The position numbers and the translations under genes were made by a program. 38,280 nt of DNA from CAYSYY01 sp964576115 [NCBI: uncultured Gemmatimonadota bacterium] (GTDB lineage: Bacteria; Blakebacterota; Blakebacteria; Blakebacterales): NCBI GenBank assembly GCA_964576115.1, contig CAZNUA010000014.1, positions 33,019-71,298 on the forward strand. Direction: 5' to 3'. Under the pieces are notes generated by a model, which saw only the letters and a list, made by a program, of their open reading frames with translations, ran no database searches and was not told the origin of the DNA. Positions 1-8,238 of this stretch are shown here, one piece after another; the stretch's first letter is position 1; the number at the start of each line of letters is the position of its first letter.

Positions 1-1074
1 CTGATCACCACCGAGCCCGACGAGCCGATCGACGACTGGCGCCCGGTGGTACCGGGTGCGTCGACTCCGACCACAGGGGAGCCGGGTGAGGTGTCCGAAG
101 AACCCGCTCGATCCCCCGAACGCCTCGCCGCTTCCCCCCGGGCCCGCCGCCTGGCCGCCGACCGGGGTGTGGATCTGAAAACGGTCGCCGGCACGGGGCC
201 GGGAGGCCGGATCGTCGAGGCCGACGTTCTCGCCGCCGCCGTCTCTGCTGCGTCCGGCCCGACTCCGAACGCCGTGACGGACCGAACGGGCCCCGCGACT
301 CCGGGCGACGCCTTTCCCCGGGCCGAGCTGCCGGTGGCCCGGACCGTTCCCCTGACCGGCCGGCGCGGCCTGACCGCCGAGCGGATGACGCAGAGCGCCC
401 GCACCATCCCGCAGGTGACCCTGACGACCGAAGTGGATGCCGACAACCTGCAGGAGCTGCGCGGTCGACTCTCGGACATGGAGGCCGGATGGGGTTTCGC
501 CCCCGGCTACGCCGAGCTGATCGGGTACCTCACGGTGCGGGCTCTGCGCGAGCACCCGGAGCTGAACGCCCGTCTGAGCGCCGACGGCCAGGCGATCGAG
601 ATTCTGGCTGACATCAACCTGGGGCTGGCGGTCGACACCGGCCAGGGCCTGCTCGTGCCGGTCGTCACCGGCGCCGACGGAATGGACCTGCGCACCTTCA
701 CCACCCGCGCCCGCGAACTCATCACCCGGGCCCGCGAGGGCACCGCCCTGCCCGACGATCTGGCCGGGGGCACCTTCACCATCACCAGCCTGGGGGCGCT
801 GGGCGTCGACGCTTTCACCCCCCTGATCAATCCCCCCGAGGCGGCCATCCTGGGGCTGGGACGCATCCGGGAGAAACCGGCTGTCTTCGCCGGCCGGATC
901 ACTCCCCGTCCCCTGCTGACCCTGAGCCTGGTCTTCGACCACCGGATCGTCGACGGCGCTCCGGCCGCCCGCTTCCTGCAGCGACTCGGCGAAATGATCG
1001 AGCATCCCGAAGCCGCGATCGCAGACAGCCGCGGGGACGGTCGGGCCACATCGGCCGGGGAGCCGGCATCATGA
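1..1074 (+). CDS. 2-oxoacid dehydrogenase E2 (dihydrolipoamide acyltransferase), 5'-truncated by window
   Basis: The reading frame is open from base 1, so the gene begins upstream and its lipoyl domain is mostly missing. What remains is a Pro/Ala/Thr-rich linker, a peripheral subunit-binding domain (ASPRARRLAADRGVDL through GPGGRIVEADVL), a second linker, and the CoA-dependent acyltransferase catalytic domain. That domain ends in the family's active-site motif DHRIVDG, with catalytic His and Asp. In this family the protein forms the core of a pyruvate or branched-chain 2-oxoacid dehydrogenase complex and moves the acyl group from lipoamide to CoA in the cytoplasm. The substrate cannot be told from this part. 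The stop overlaps the start of the DeoR regulator (ATGA), so the two are probably one transcript and translationally coupled. E1 and E3 genes would be expected upstream, outside the window. Confidence 0.93.
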   Translation: MITTEPDEPIDDWRPVVPGASTPTTGEPGEVSEEPARSPERLAASPRARRLAADRGVDLKTVAGTGPGGRIVEADVLAAAVSAASGPTPNAVTDRTGPATPGDAFPRAELPVARTVPLTGRRGLTAERMTQSARTIPQVTLTTEVDADNLQELRGRLSDMEAGWGFAPGYAELIGYLTVRALREHPELNARLSADGQAIEILADINLGLAVDTGQGLLVPVVTGADGMDLRTFTTRARELITRAREGTALPDDLAGGTFTITSLGALGVDAFTPLINPPEAAILGLGRIREKPAVFAGRITPRPLLTLSLVFDHRIVDGAPAARFLQRLGEMIEHPEAAIADSRGDGRATSAGEPAS

Positions 1075-1880
1075 AAAACGGTATGCTCCCCGTCGAGCGG
1101 CAGCGCGAGATCGTCAGCCGGGTCGAGACCGCCGGCAGCGTGCGGACCGTCGAACTGGCCCGGGCCCTGGAGGTGGCCCAGGAAACCATTCGCCGCGATC
1201 TCGACAAACTGGCGGCCGAAGGCCGGCTGACACGCATTCACGGCGGAGCGCTGAGCCTGGCGAACGTACGCCGGGAAATCCCCTTCGACGTCCGCGAGGT
1301 GGTCAACCTGAAGCAGAAGCGGGCCCTGGCCCGGGCGGCGGCCGGATATGTGCGCGAGGGGGATGTGATCGCTCTGGATGCCAGTTCGACCGTGCGCGAG
1401 CTGGCCCGGCTCATTCCCGACGCCCCTCTGACGGTCGTGACCAATTCGATCGCCGTGGCGACGGTCCTGCTCGACCGTCCCCAAGTGCGGGTCGTCTCGA
1501 CCGGCGGCACTCTCGACGGTCCCTCCCTTTCCTATGTCGGCCCCCCGGCCGAGGAGGCTCTGGAGCGCTATGCCATACGGCGCACCTTCCTGTCGTGCAC
1601 CGCCATCGATCCCGAGCGGGGCCTGGCCGTCGCCACCGGGGAGCACGCCCGAATCAAGCGCCGTATGATGCAGCTTGCCGACGAGGTCATCCTGCTCGTC
1701 GACGCCTCGAAGTTCTCGGCTCAGGGGGTGGAGTTCTTTGCCGCTCCCGACGAGGTGGACGTGCTCGTCACCGATACCGGGGCGCCGGCTGCAGTCGTCA
1801 AAGCGCTCAGGAAACTGGGGGTGACGGTTCGTCAGGGTGCTGCAGAGGATGCTGTTCCCGCTCGAACTCCCGGGCCTTGA
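1071..1880 (+). CDS. DeoR-family transcriptional regulator
   Basis: A 269-residue protein of normal DeoR length. Residues 1-60 form the DeoR winged helix-turn-helix, with VAQETIRRDLDKLAAEGRL as the recognition region and RIHGGA following it. The rest is the DeoRC sensor domain, including LDASSTVRELARL and VVTNSIAVA, which in this family binds a phosphorylated sugar or related metabolite and releases DNA. It starts inside the stop of the E2 gene (ATGA overlap), so it probably regulates that operon or responds to its carbon flux; this is inference. Its last 74 bases overlap the 3' end of the convergent CDF transporter gene. The effector is unknown. Confidence 0.9.
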   Translation: MKNGMLPVERQREIVSRVETAGSVRTVELARALEVAQETIRRDLDKLAAEGRLTRIHGGALSLANVRREIPFDVREVVNLKQKRALARAAAGYVREGDVIALDASSTVRELARLIPDAPLTVVTNSIAVATVLLDRPQVRVVSTGGTLDGPSLSYVGPPAEEALERYAIRRTFLSCTAIDPERGLAVATGEHARIKRRMMQLADEVILLVDASKFSAQGVEFFAAPDEVDVLVTDTGAPAAVVKALRKLGVTVRQGAAEDAVPARTPGP

Positions 1881-2892
1881 GCCCGGTCGGGTGCTCGGGC
1901 CAGGTGCTTTCCGGCATGATGTGCTGACGCTGCATGGCCAACTTGCACCCCTGCTCTCCGTCACAGTTCACTCCCGGTTCGCAAGGATCAACGTGGATGA
2001 TCACCTGGCTCTGGGGGATGATTGCCTCCAGGGCGTTCTCGATATGATCGACCAGCCGATGTGATTCCTCCAGAGTGCGGTACCGGCAGACGGTCAGATG
2101 GAAGTCGATATGCTTCTCCGGCCCCGCCTGCCTGGTTCGCATGCGATGGTAATCGACATATTCCCCTTTATGCTCAGTCATCTCCTGTTCGATCAGTTTG
2201 AGATATTCAGCCGGCAGGCGCCGATCGAGCAGATCGCGCATCGCCTTCCAGGCCAGACCGGCGGATTGCCAGAGGATATAGGCGGCTACAGCGATACTCG
2301 CAACGGCGTCGGCAGCCTGCCAGCCGGTCGCAGTTACGATTCCGAGAGCGATCAGCACACCCAGGTGAGTCACCACATCCACGCCGAAGGTCAGCGCGCT
2401 GCCCCGGACCGCGATACTGTCGGTCGTACCGGCCGTACGCCGCAGATAGCGGGCGGTCCACCATCCGATGGCGAGCATGAGGACGGTAACGACTGCCGCC
2501 CCGAGCGGATTCCCGACCGCCCGTCCCCTTTCAAGATGCTCGACGGCCTGCCAGACGAGAACTCCGGCCGCAGGCAGAAGAAAAGCTACTTGTACCAGAG
2601 CTCCGAGGGGCTCGATCTTGCCATGCCCGAAAGGATGGTCGGTATCGGGGGGACGGGATCCCAGTCCGACCGCCAGCCGGGCGATCCCGACATTGAGAAA
2701 GTCGCCTACCGAATCAAAGGCGGTGGCGAGCAGAGCCAGCGATCCGGTCACGATACCGGCGGTACCCTTTATGAGGGCCTGGAAGACGGCGGAACAGACT
2801 GCAACCCGTAGAGCGGTTTGCTTGGTTTCTCGGGCCGCCTCAGCATCCTCGCGGCGGGCGATATCTCTCTCGAATACAGGCGGTTCGCTCAC
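1807..2892 (-). CDS. Cation diffusion facilitator (CDF) metal transporter
   Basis: A 361-residue inner-membrane protein with the CDF layout: about six transmembrane helices, then a cytoplasmic ferredoxin-like domain near residue 250 (HIDFHLTV). The TM2 metal site DSVGD (D60, D64) and the loop motif DHPFGHGK (H86, H90) match FieF-type exporters of Zn/Fe/Mn/Cd. In TM5, where FieF has HxxxD, this protein has T168-x3-D172, so one site-A ligand appears replaced. After the cytoplasmic domain comes an extra tail with a Cys cluster (CEPGVNCDGEQGC) and a His/Glu-rich end. The start is GTG at 2892 with a weak GGGAAGAG element upstream. The 3' end overlaps the convergent DeoR gene by 74 bp. Metal specificity cannot be assigned. 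Confidence 0.9.
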   Translation of the reverse strand: MSEPPVFERDIARREDAEAARETKQTALRVAVCSAVFQALIKGTAGIVTGSLALLATAFDSVGDFLNVGIARLAVGLGSRPPDTDHPFGHGKIEPLGALVQVAFLLPAAGVLVWQAVEHLERGRAVGNPLGAAVVTVLMLAIGWWTARYLRRTAGTTDSIAVRGSALTFGVDVVTHLGVLIALGIVTATGWQAADAVASIAVAAYILWQSAGLAWKAMRDLLDRRLPAEYLKLIEQEMTEHKGEYVDYHRMRTRQAGPEKHIDFHLTVCRYRTLEESHRLVDHIENALEAIIPQSQVIIHVDPCEPGVNCDGEQGCKLAMQRQHIMPESTWPEHPTGLKAREFEREQHPLQHPDEPSPPVS

Positions 2893-2974
2893 AGATCGGG
2901 ATCTCTTCCCACAGGTTCCTGGGTACCTCGAGGAAGATACCCGATTGTCAAATCCCGGACCAGAGCGGGTTCTC

Positions 2975-3820
2975 TCAGCGCACCACGATCCCGGTTGAAG
3001 CCTCCGGCACGGCTTCGAACTGGATCTCCCCGCTGCTGAAGGCGCTGAATATTCCCAGGCCGCCGACGATATTGGTGAGCGGTTCGTTCAGATCGCGCGA
3101 GTCCTGCTGCCGGGTGGAATAGAGATCGGCATATTCCTGGTTGATGCGGAACACCCGGATCCGGTGGGTTCCGTAATGGGTCAGGCTCATGGGTCGCAGG
3201 AGGTATTCGTTCCGGGCCGTGGGCGGTGAGATGAACATCTGCGGCCCCCTGCCCCCAAAGGGCCGATCGGTCTCGACCGGAACGGGATCGGCCTCGAGAT
3301 TCTCGAGGACCACGAACCAGAGGGCATCCTCGACCTCATCCCAGGTGATGGTGAGCTCGTCGAACTCCGGTTGCTCACCGAACGTGAAGCTCTCGATCAC
3401 CTCGACCGTATCGCCGGACGCTGTCACGTTGGCGGGCGGTGAGGGCACGACGGTCTCGGCCTTCGCGGTCCTGCCGCCGGCGGCGACCTCGAGTTCGAAG
3501 AGATCGCCGATCTCCACGTTCAGGTCGCTCCCCGGGTAGTGATAGTAACCGCTGTCGCCGGCGCTCGGGACCAGCACGTACTCGAGCCCGTCCCTGTACA
3601 GGGAAATCCCGGCGTCATTCACGGGCGCCATGACCGTTTCCTGGCTGCCGAGCGGCAGGGGTTCGGTGAGCCTGATATCAGTCACGGCTTCTCCGGCGTA
3701 GAGATAGGCTCTGATGACGACCCCCGTCGTCTCCGGACCGGTGACGGTGCCCCCGGAACACTGCCCCAGCCCGAGCAGGAGAACGACGGCCGTAGCGGGC
3801 AGATATAAGCGATGCGACAT
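2975..3820 (-). CDS. DUF4249-type lipoprotein (partner of TonB receptor)
   Basis: A protein of about 281 residues with a lipoprotein signal: hydrophobic core, then lipobox LGQC with the modified Cys near residue 21. The all-beta body resembles DUF4249 proteins of Bacteroidota-like bacteria, including VIRAYLYAGEAVTDIRLTEP at the start, an ISLYRDG strand and GDLFELEVAAGGR. Those are usually encoded next to CarboxypepD_reg/TonB receptors; their exact role is unknown. It directly follows the receptor gene. The TAA stop of the receptor lies within TAAGGAGG, which serves as the Shine-Dalgarno here, so translation is coupled. I prefer the second ATG (3820, spacing 7) over the first (3823, spacing 4). 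Confidence 0.8.
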   Translation of the reverse strand: MSHRLYLPATAVVLLLGLGQCSGGTVTGPETTGVVIRAYLYAGEAVTDIRLTEPLPLGSQETVMAPVNDAGISLYRDGLEYVLVPSAGDSGYYHYPGSDLNVEIGDLFELEVAAGGRTAKAETVVPSPPANVTASGDTVEVIESFTFGEQPEFDELTITWDEVEDALWFVVLENLEADPVPVETDRPFGGRGPQMFISPPTARNEYLLRPMSLTHYGTHRIRVFRINQEYADLYSTRQQDSRDLNEPLTNIVGGLGIFSAFSSGEIQFEAVPEASTGIVVR

Positions 3821-3833
3821 CATCTCGTCCTCC

Positions 3834-6458
3834 TTACTTCAGACGGAACTTGACGAAGATCGTGGGTGTGAAGCCCAGCATGAGGGCGTCGGTCACGGTG
3901 ATCGGGGTGGTGTCGAGCTGGTACTCACGATACCAGACGTTCTTGTGGTTGTAGGCGTTGAACAGACTCACTCCCAGTTCGGTGATCACTTTCTTCCCGA
4001 TCCACTGGCGGGAGGCACTCACGTCGAGCCGGTGGTAGTCAGGCAGGCGGTTGGCGTTCTTGCCGCTGATATGGATGTAGCTGAGATACTCGCCGTCCAG
4101 GAGTTCGACGAAGTACTGGCTCTGTGGTGCGGTATAGGCCCGGCCGGTGGCGTAGGTCCAGGTCGCCGCGAAGGTCCAGTCCCCGACCGTGCGGCGTACG
4201 ACGGCGTTGATCTCATGCCGTCGGTCGTGATCGGCCGGGAAGGGTTGCCCGTCATTGAACTCGGGGAAGGTGTGCTCCACCTGACCGAGGGTGTATCCCA
4301 GCCAGCCGGTCGTGAAACCCCGTTTCTTCTGCAGGAGCAGCTCGACCCCCCGGGCCGTACCGCTGCCGAGATAGAAGAACCGGTCGGGTCGATCGGGCTG
4401 TCTGATGCGCCGGGTGTACTCGATGAGGTTGTCCAGATTCTTGTAGTAGGCTTCGGCGCTCAGCAGCCACGAACCGGTCTCGTAACTCACCCCGGCGATG
4501 ACGTGTTCGGCGAAACCCGGTTCGAGTTCCTCGTCGGCCAGGATCCAGAAATCCCGGCTGCCTTCGAGCACGTTCTCGTTCACGATCCGATTCACGAACT
4601 GGCGGTAGTATCCCCAGGCCCCCCGCAGATCGAAGCGGTCGGTCAACGCGTATGTGACCGAGAACCGGGGATCGAGGTACGCCGTGCCGGTTTCTTCGAA
4701 CCACGCCGCCCGTACCCCGGCGGTCGTTTCGAGCCGCCCGATCCGCCAGGTATCCTGCAGGTAGCCGGAATAGAGTCCGGCGGCCGAGGATCGATCGAGC
4801 AGCTTCAGGGTGTCGTTCAGGGTGGTCTGAAAACGGGCTTCGAACCGGGAGGCCTCGAGCCCGAACCCCAGTTCGTGGTTCCGTGACACGTTCCAGGCGG
4901 CATCGAGCCGCAGGGTGCGGTCCTCGACCCGGTTTTCTTCCTCCGAGGCCATCGCCAGGCCGCGGACCACGCCGATCGAATCCTGCTGGGCGCCGAACCG
5001 TTCGCCCATGTTCGTTCCCTGGTCGAACTCGCTGAAATAGACCGACCCGGCGACCAGCAGGTCGGTGCTGAACCGCTCGTGCCACTGTCGCGTCCAGAGC
5101 GCGCTCAGTCCCACATTTCCCCAGCGCTGGATATCGGTGGTCTCCAGGCTCAGTTGCTCCTCGCTGCCGGGGATCGTGAAATCCGTCGAGCCGAAATCCT
5201 GCGAGCGATCGAGATTGTCGACCCCGGTATAGAAACTCAGGCTGACGGTGTTGCGGCCGATATCGAGCAGCGAGAGTTTGGCGTTGATGTCGGAGAAATA
5301 GAAATCGGGGCGGTAGGAACCGGAGAACATCCCTGCCCCGCCCCCACCCGGACCGCCGCCGGGCGTACCGCCGCGCACCTCCCGCCCCGAAGCTCCACCC
5401 TGATCGCCCGTCAGGGTGTCATAGATCTTTTCGTACAAACCGCTCTGCAGGAAATCGGTGAAGGACCGCCGGCCGGCAACCATGAAGGTCAGGTGCTCGT
5501 TGAGCGGATATTCCACGGCACCGTTGACGCTCAGCAGGTTGGCGCCCACACTCAGCCGCGGCCGGTAGCGGTCGCCGGTCTTCCCGGTCAGGTTCACCAC
5601 GCTCGACAGGCGCCCCCCGTAGCGGGCCGGATACCCGCCCTTGTACACCTGCACGTTCTTGACCGCATCGGCGTTAAAAGCACTGAAGAATCCGAAAAAA
5701 TGATCGACATGGTAGATCGTCATGCCGTCGAAGAGCACCAGGTTCTGATCGGGCGTGCCGCCGCGCACATACAGCCCCGAAGAACCGTCAGTCACTCCGC
5801 TGATACCGGGCAGGTACTGCAGGGAGCGGAAGATGTCGATCTCGCCGATACTGGGCAGGGTCGCCAGCTGTTCGGGAGCCACGATGACCATCCCGGGCCG
5901 TTCGGTATTCTGCACCATCTCCTCGCGATAGGCCGTCACCGTTACTCCCTCGACTTCGAGCGGACGCGGCTGCAACCTGACGGTCAGAGGGTCCATTTCA
6001 CCCGGCCGGTTGTTCACTTTCACAAACTGCGTCTCGTACCCGATATAGCTCACCCGCAGCGAGCAGATCCCCGCCGGTACCGCCACCAGCACGAAATAGC
6101 CGGCGGCCGTACTCATCGTCCCCTGGGTCGTACCAACCAGGATGACATTGGCGAAGGGGAGTCTTTCCCCGCTCTCATGGTCGGTCACATAACCCCGGAT
6201 GTCGCCGGTGCCGACGGGTTGCTGGGCGCCGACGGTGGAGAGGGGAACCAGCAGCAGGAGGGTCAGAAGCAAGGCCGGTCCCGAGAATGGTGGTAAGGAT
6301 GGCAATCGAAATGGGGATGGCAATCGGGATAGAGATGGGAATCGGGATAGAGATGGCAATCGGGATAGAGATGGGAATCGGGAGGGGAATCGTGATGAGA
6401 ATCGGGCTGGGAAAAGAAAAACAAAGAAGATTGGAGATCGGCGCACAGGTTGAGCCAT
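3834..6458 (-). CDS. TonB-dependent receptor with N-terminal carboxypeptidase-like regulatory domain
   Basis: An outer-membrane receptor of about 874 residues. After a signal region (LLLTLLLLVPLSTVGAQ) comes a beta-sandwich domain (GDIRGYVTDHESGERLPFANV through SYIGYETQ), typical of SusC/FecA-like receptors in FCB bacteria. The TonB plug follows, with SLQYLPGISGV, YVRGGTPDQNLVLFDG and YKGGYPARYGGRLSSVV, and then a 22-strand-type barrel to the C-terminus. The substrate is unknown. The reading frame extends to GTG at 6497; ATG at 6458 is preferred, with a weak GGGTGG upstream. Between that start and the hydrophobic core lies an unusual Pro-Ser-Leu-Arg repeat encoded by a minisatellite (6304-6411), giving an overlong signal-peptide n-region. 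A DUF4249 lipoprotein follows, coupled through the stop/SD overlap. Confidence 0.92.
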   Translation of the reverse strand: MAQPVRRSPIFFVFLFPARFSSRFPSRFPSLSRLPSLSRFPSLSRLPSPFRLPSLPPFSGPALLLTLLLLVPLSTVGAQQPVGTGDIRGYVTDHESGERLPFANVILVGTTQGTMSTAAGYFVLVAVPAGICSLRVSYIGYETQFVKVNNRPGEMDPLTVRLQPRPLEVEGVTVTAYREEMVQNTERPGMVIVAPEQLATLPSIGEIDIFRSLQYLPGISGVTDGSSGLYVRGGTPDQNLVLFDGMTIYHVDHFFGFFSAFNADAVKNVQVYKGGYPARYGGRLSSVVNLTGKTGDRYRPRLSVGANLLSVNGAVEYPLNEHLTFMVAGRRSFTDFLQSGLYEKIYDTLTGDQGGASGREVRGGTPGGGPGGGGAGMFSGSYRPDFYFSDINAKLSLLDIGRNTVSLSFYTGVDNLDRSQDFGSTDFTIPGSEEQLSLETTDIQRWGNVGLSALWTRQWHERFSTDLLVAGSVYFSEFDQGTNMGERFGAQQDSIGVVRGLAMASEEENRVEDRTLRLDAAWNVSRNHELGFGLEASRFEARFQTTLNDTLKLLDRSSAAGLYSGYLQDTWRIGRLETTAGVRAAWFEETGTAYLDPRFSVTYALTDRFDLRGAWGYYRQFVNRIVNENVLEGSRDFWILADEELEPGFAEHVIAGVSYETGSWLLSAEAYYKNLDNLIEYTRRIRQPDRPDRFFYLGSGTARGVELLLQKKRGFTTGWLGYTLGQVEHTFPEFNDGQPFPADHDRRHEINAVVRRTVGDWTFAATWTYATGRAYTAPQSQYFVELLDGEYLSYIHISGKNANRLPDYHRLDVSASRQWIGKKVITELGVSLFNAYNHKNVWYREYQLDTTPITVTDALMLGFTPTIFVKFRLK
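6304..6411. repeat. In-frame minisatellite in the signal region of the TonB receptor
   Basis: Tandem units each begin aatcg. Four 18-bp units occupy 6304-6321, 6322-6339, 6340-6357 and 6358-6375; units 2 and 4 are identical and unit 3 differs by one base. Three 12-bp units follow, to 6411. All lengths are multiples of 6, so copy-number change keeps the reading frame. On the minus strand they encode repeated (F/L)PSLSR hexapeptides ahead of the signal-peptide hydrophobic core. Confidence 0.9.
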
Positions 6459-6572
6459 CGGTACACCACCCGCTCTGTGCTCGCGATCTCTCGGCACCTG
6501 AAAACTCTCACTCCTGCTGTACCGACACCACCTCCGGGAAGATCCTTGTGGTGGTTTTTCGAACGGCCTCCC

Positions 6573-8063
6573 TCAGCAGGTCAGAACAATGAGCAGGGTC
6601 AGGTCATCACTCGCCGGGGCATTACCGCGGAAGTCCTTCACGTCACCCAGCAGACCGTCACGGATCTCGGAGGCCGACGCCCCCTGCGCGGTGTCCTCCA
6701 GGAAGGCGTAGAGCCGGTCGCGTCCGTACATCTCGCCGAACCGGTTCTCGGCTTCATCGAGCCCGTCCGAATACATGACCAGCACTTCGCCCAGCTGCAG
6801 GATCTCGGTCCCGACCTCGTACGGCACCCCGGTTTTCATACCCGCGACCAGGCCGCCGACGGTAAGCTCGTGCAGACGATCACCCCCGGAACCGATCCGC
6901 CGGATGACAGGCGGCGAGTGCCCGCAGTTGACGTATTCGAGCTTCCGGGTGCCGGGGTCGAAAACGGCCCAGAAGAGCGTGACGAAGTTATCGGAGGCGG
7001 TCTGCCGGACCAGCAGATCGTTGACCCGGGAGACCTGGGCGGCCAGCCCGACTCCGTTACCGTCGGCAACGGTGCGGACCGCACCGTGCAGCAGGGACAT
7101 GATCAGCGCCGCCGAGATCCCCTTGCCGGAGACATCGCCGAGGATCATGACGACCCGACCGTCCTCGAGCGTGAAAACATCGTAATAGTCACCGGCCACA
7201 CCGTAGGCCGGAGTGAAGGCGTCGGCGATCTCCAGACCGGGGATCGATGCCAGCCGAACCGGCAGGAGTCGCTGCTGCACCCCCTCGGCCAGGGCGACCT
7301 GCTGGGCCAGTTCCTGCCCGCGCAGGTAGGCCCGCAGGCGCAGGGCGGCGATCACCATAGCCAGCAGCAGGGCGGCCGCGGCAGTGATTCCGATAATGAG
7401 ATTCCGTCGCAGGGGAAGATAGGAATCGGCGGCCTCACTGAGCGAGAGGAAGACTTCACCAACAGGGGTGCGCGGGGCTGCACCCTGGCCCGGCTGGAAC
7501 CGTGCAGGTATCCGGTCGAAACGCCTGAAGGAATCGGGACTGGCCTCTTCGGTCCGGTCCGGAGCAACTCGGAGTCCCGAACCCGGCATGTCTCCCGGCC
7601 CCGGGCGCTGAGCGCGCAGGAAACCGGGTCGAAAGCGGAAGGGGACCAAAACCCGGACGTGACTGCGTCCCCGCCACTGCAGCCGGTTGACCACATACGG
7701 ATCGGTCGGACCGATGAGGGCCTGGACATCCTCACCTTCGAGCGACGGCAGATCGGGGCCGCCGGCGGTGACCACCAGGCTGTCCTGCTCGGAGATGATC
7801 CGGATGCCGGCGATCTCAGGTTGATGTGCGGTCAGGAAGGAATCGAGCAGGGCCTGGAAGGCGGTCAGGTCGTCCGGCTGATTCTCGCGCAGATCGATCT
7901 GCAGTTCAGCCAGATGCACGGTTGCGATCCGCCCGAAATGATCCATAAGCAGCTCACCGGTGACATACCGGTAGGTGATCACCGTCCGCGTCAGGAGCAA
8001 CAGACCGAGCAGAAAGCCCACCAGCAGAGCTGCCTTGAATATGGATTCGCGATGACGCTGCAT
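6573..8063 (-). CDS. Membrane-anchored PP2C/SpoIIE (RsbU-like) serine phosphatase
   Basis: A 496-residue protein with a TM helix at residues 9-27, a periplasmic sensory segment of about 190 residues, a second TM at 221-243, then a short linker helix and a cytoplasmic SpoIIE/PP2C phosphatase domain. Metal-binding motifs of the family are present: VAGDYYDVF (D292), LGDVSGKGISAAL (D310), YSDGLDEAEN and the terminal DDLTLLIV. Family members dephosphorylate anti-anti-sigma (STAS) proteins in partner-switching control of sigma factors. No STAS or RsbW-like gene lies nearby, so its target is elsewhere. The periplasmic part resembles no named sensor I recognise and has an Arg/Pro-rich stretch at 145-200. 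The start has AAAGGA five bases upstream. Confidence 0.9.
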   Translation of the reverse strand: MQRHRESIFKAALLVGFLLGLLLLTRTVITYRYVTGELLMDHFGRIATVHLAELQIDLRENQPDDLTAFQALLDSFLTAHQPEIAGIRIISEQDSLVVTAGGPDLPSLEGEDVQALIGPTDPYVVNRLQWRGRSHVRVLVPFRFRPGFLRAQRPGPGDMPGSGLRVAPDRTEEASPDSFRRFDRIPARFQPGQGAAPRTPVGEVFLSLSEAADSYLPLRRNLIIGITAAAALLLAMVIAALRLRAYLRGQELAQQVALAEGVQQRLLPVRLASIPGLEIADAFTPAYGVAGDYYDVFTLEDGRVVMILGDVSGKGISAALIMSLLHGAVRTVADGNGVGLAAQVSRVNDLLVRQTASDNFVTLFWAVFDPGTRKLEYVNCGHSPPVIRRIGSGGDRLHELTVGGLVAGMKTGVPYEVGTEILQLGEVLVMYSDGLDEAENRFGEMYGRDRLYAFLEDTAQGASASEIRDGLLGDVKDFRGNAPASDDLTLLIVLTC

Positions 8064-8238
8064 GACCGTCCTTTCGGGTTTCTTACTTCTTAGACACCGG
8101 TTCGGGAGATCGACGTGTGGTGACGGGAGTCAGCCGGGTCCGGTGCGGGAGTCCGGCGGAATGCGGTCTGTTCCTTATCTCAGGCGCGGCGGCGGCTCAG
8201 CCGGGCGGGTTCGAGATGGAAGAGAAACCCGGTCCGAT

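Noticed and set aside
507-1964. Long minus-strand open frame across the E2 and DeoR genes
   Set aside because: Shadow of two well-supported plus-strand genes in high-GC DNA; composition is Arg/Gly/Pro-rich and matches no family.
6304-6411. Could the tandem repeat be a CRISPR array
   Set aside because: Units are directly adjacent with no unique spacers and encode an in-frame peptide repeat.
6450-8093. 547-residue plus-strand open frame opposite the PP2C phosphatase
   Set aside because: Antisense shadow; the minus-strand frame has full PP2C motifs and a good Shine-Dalgarno.
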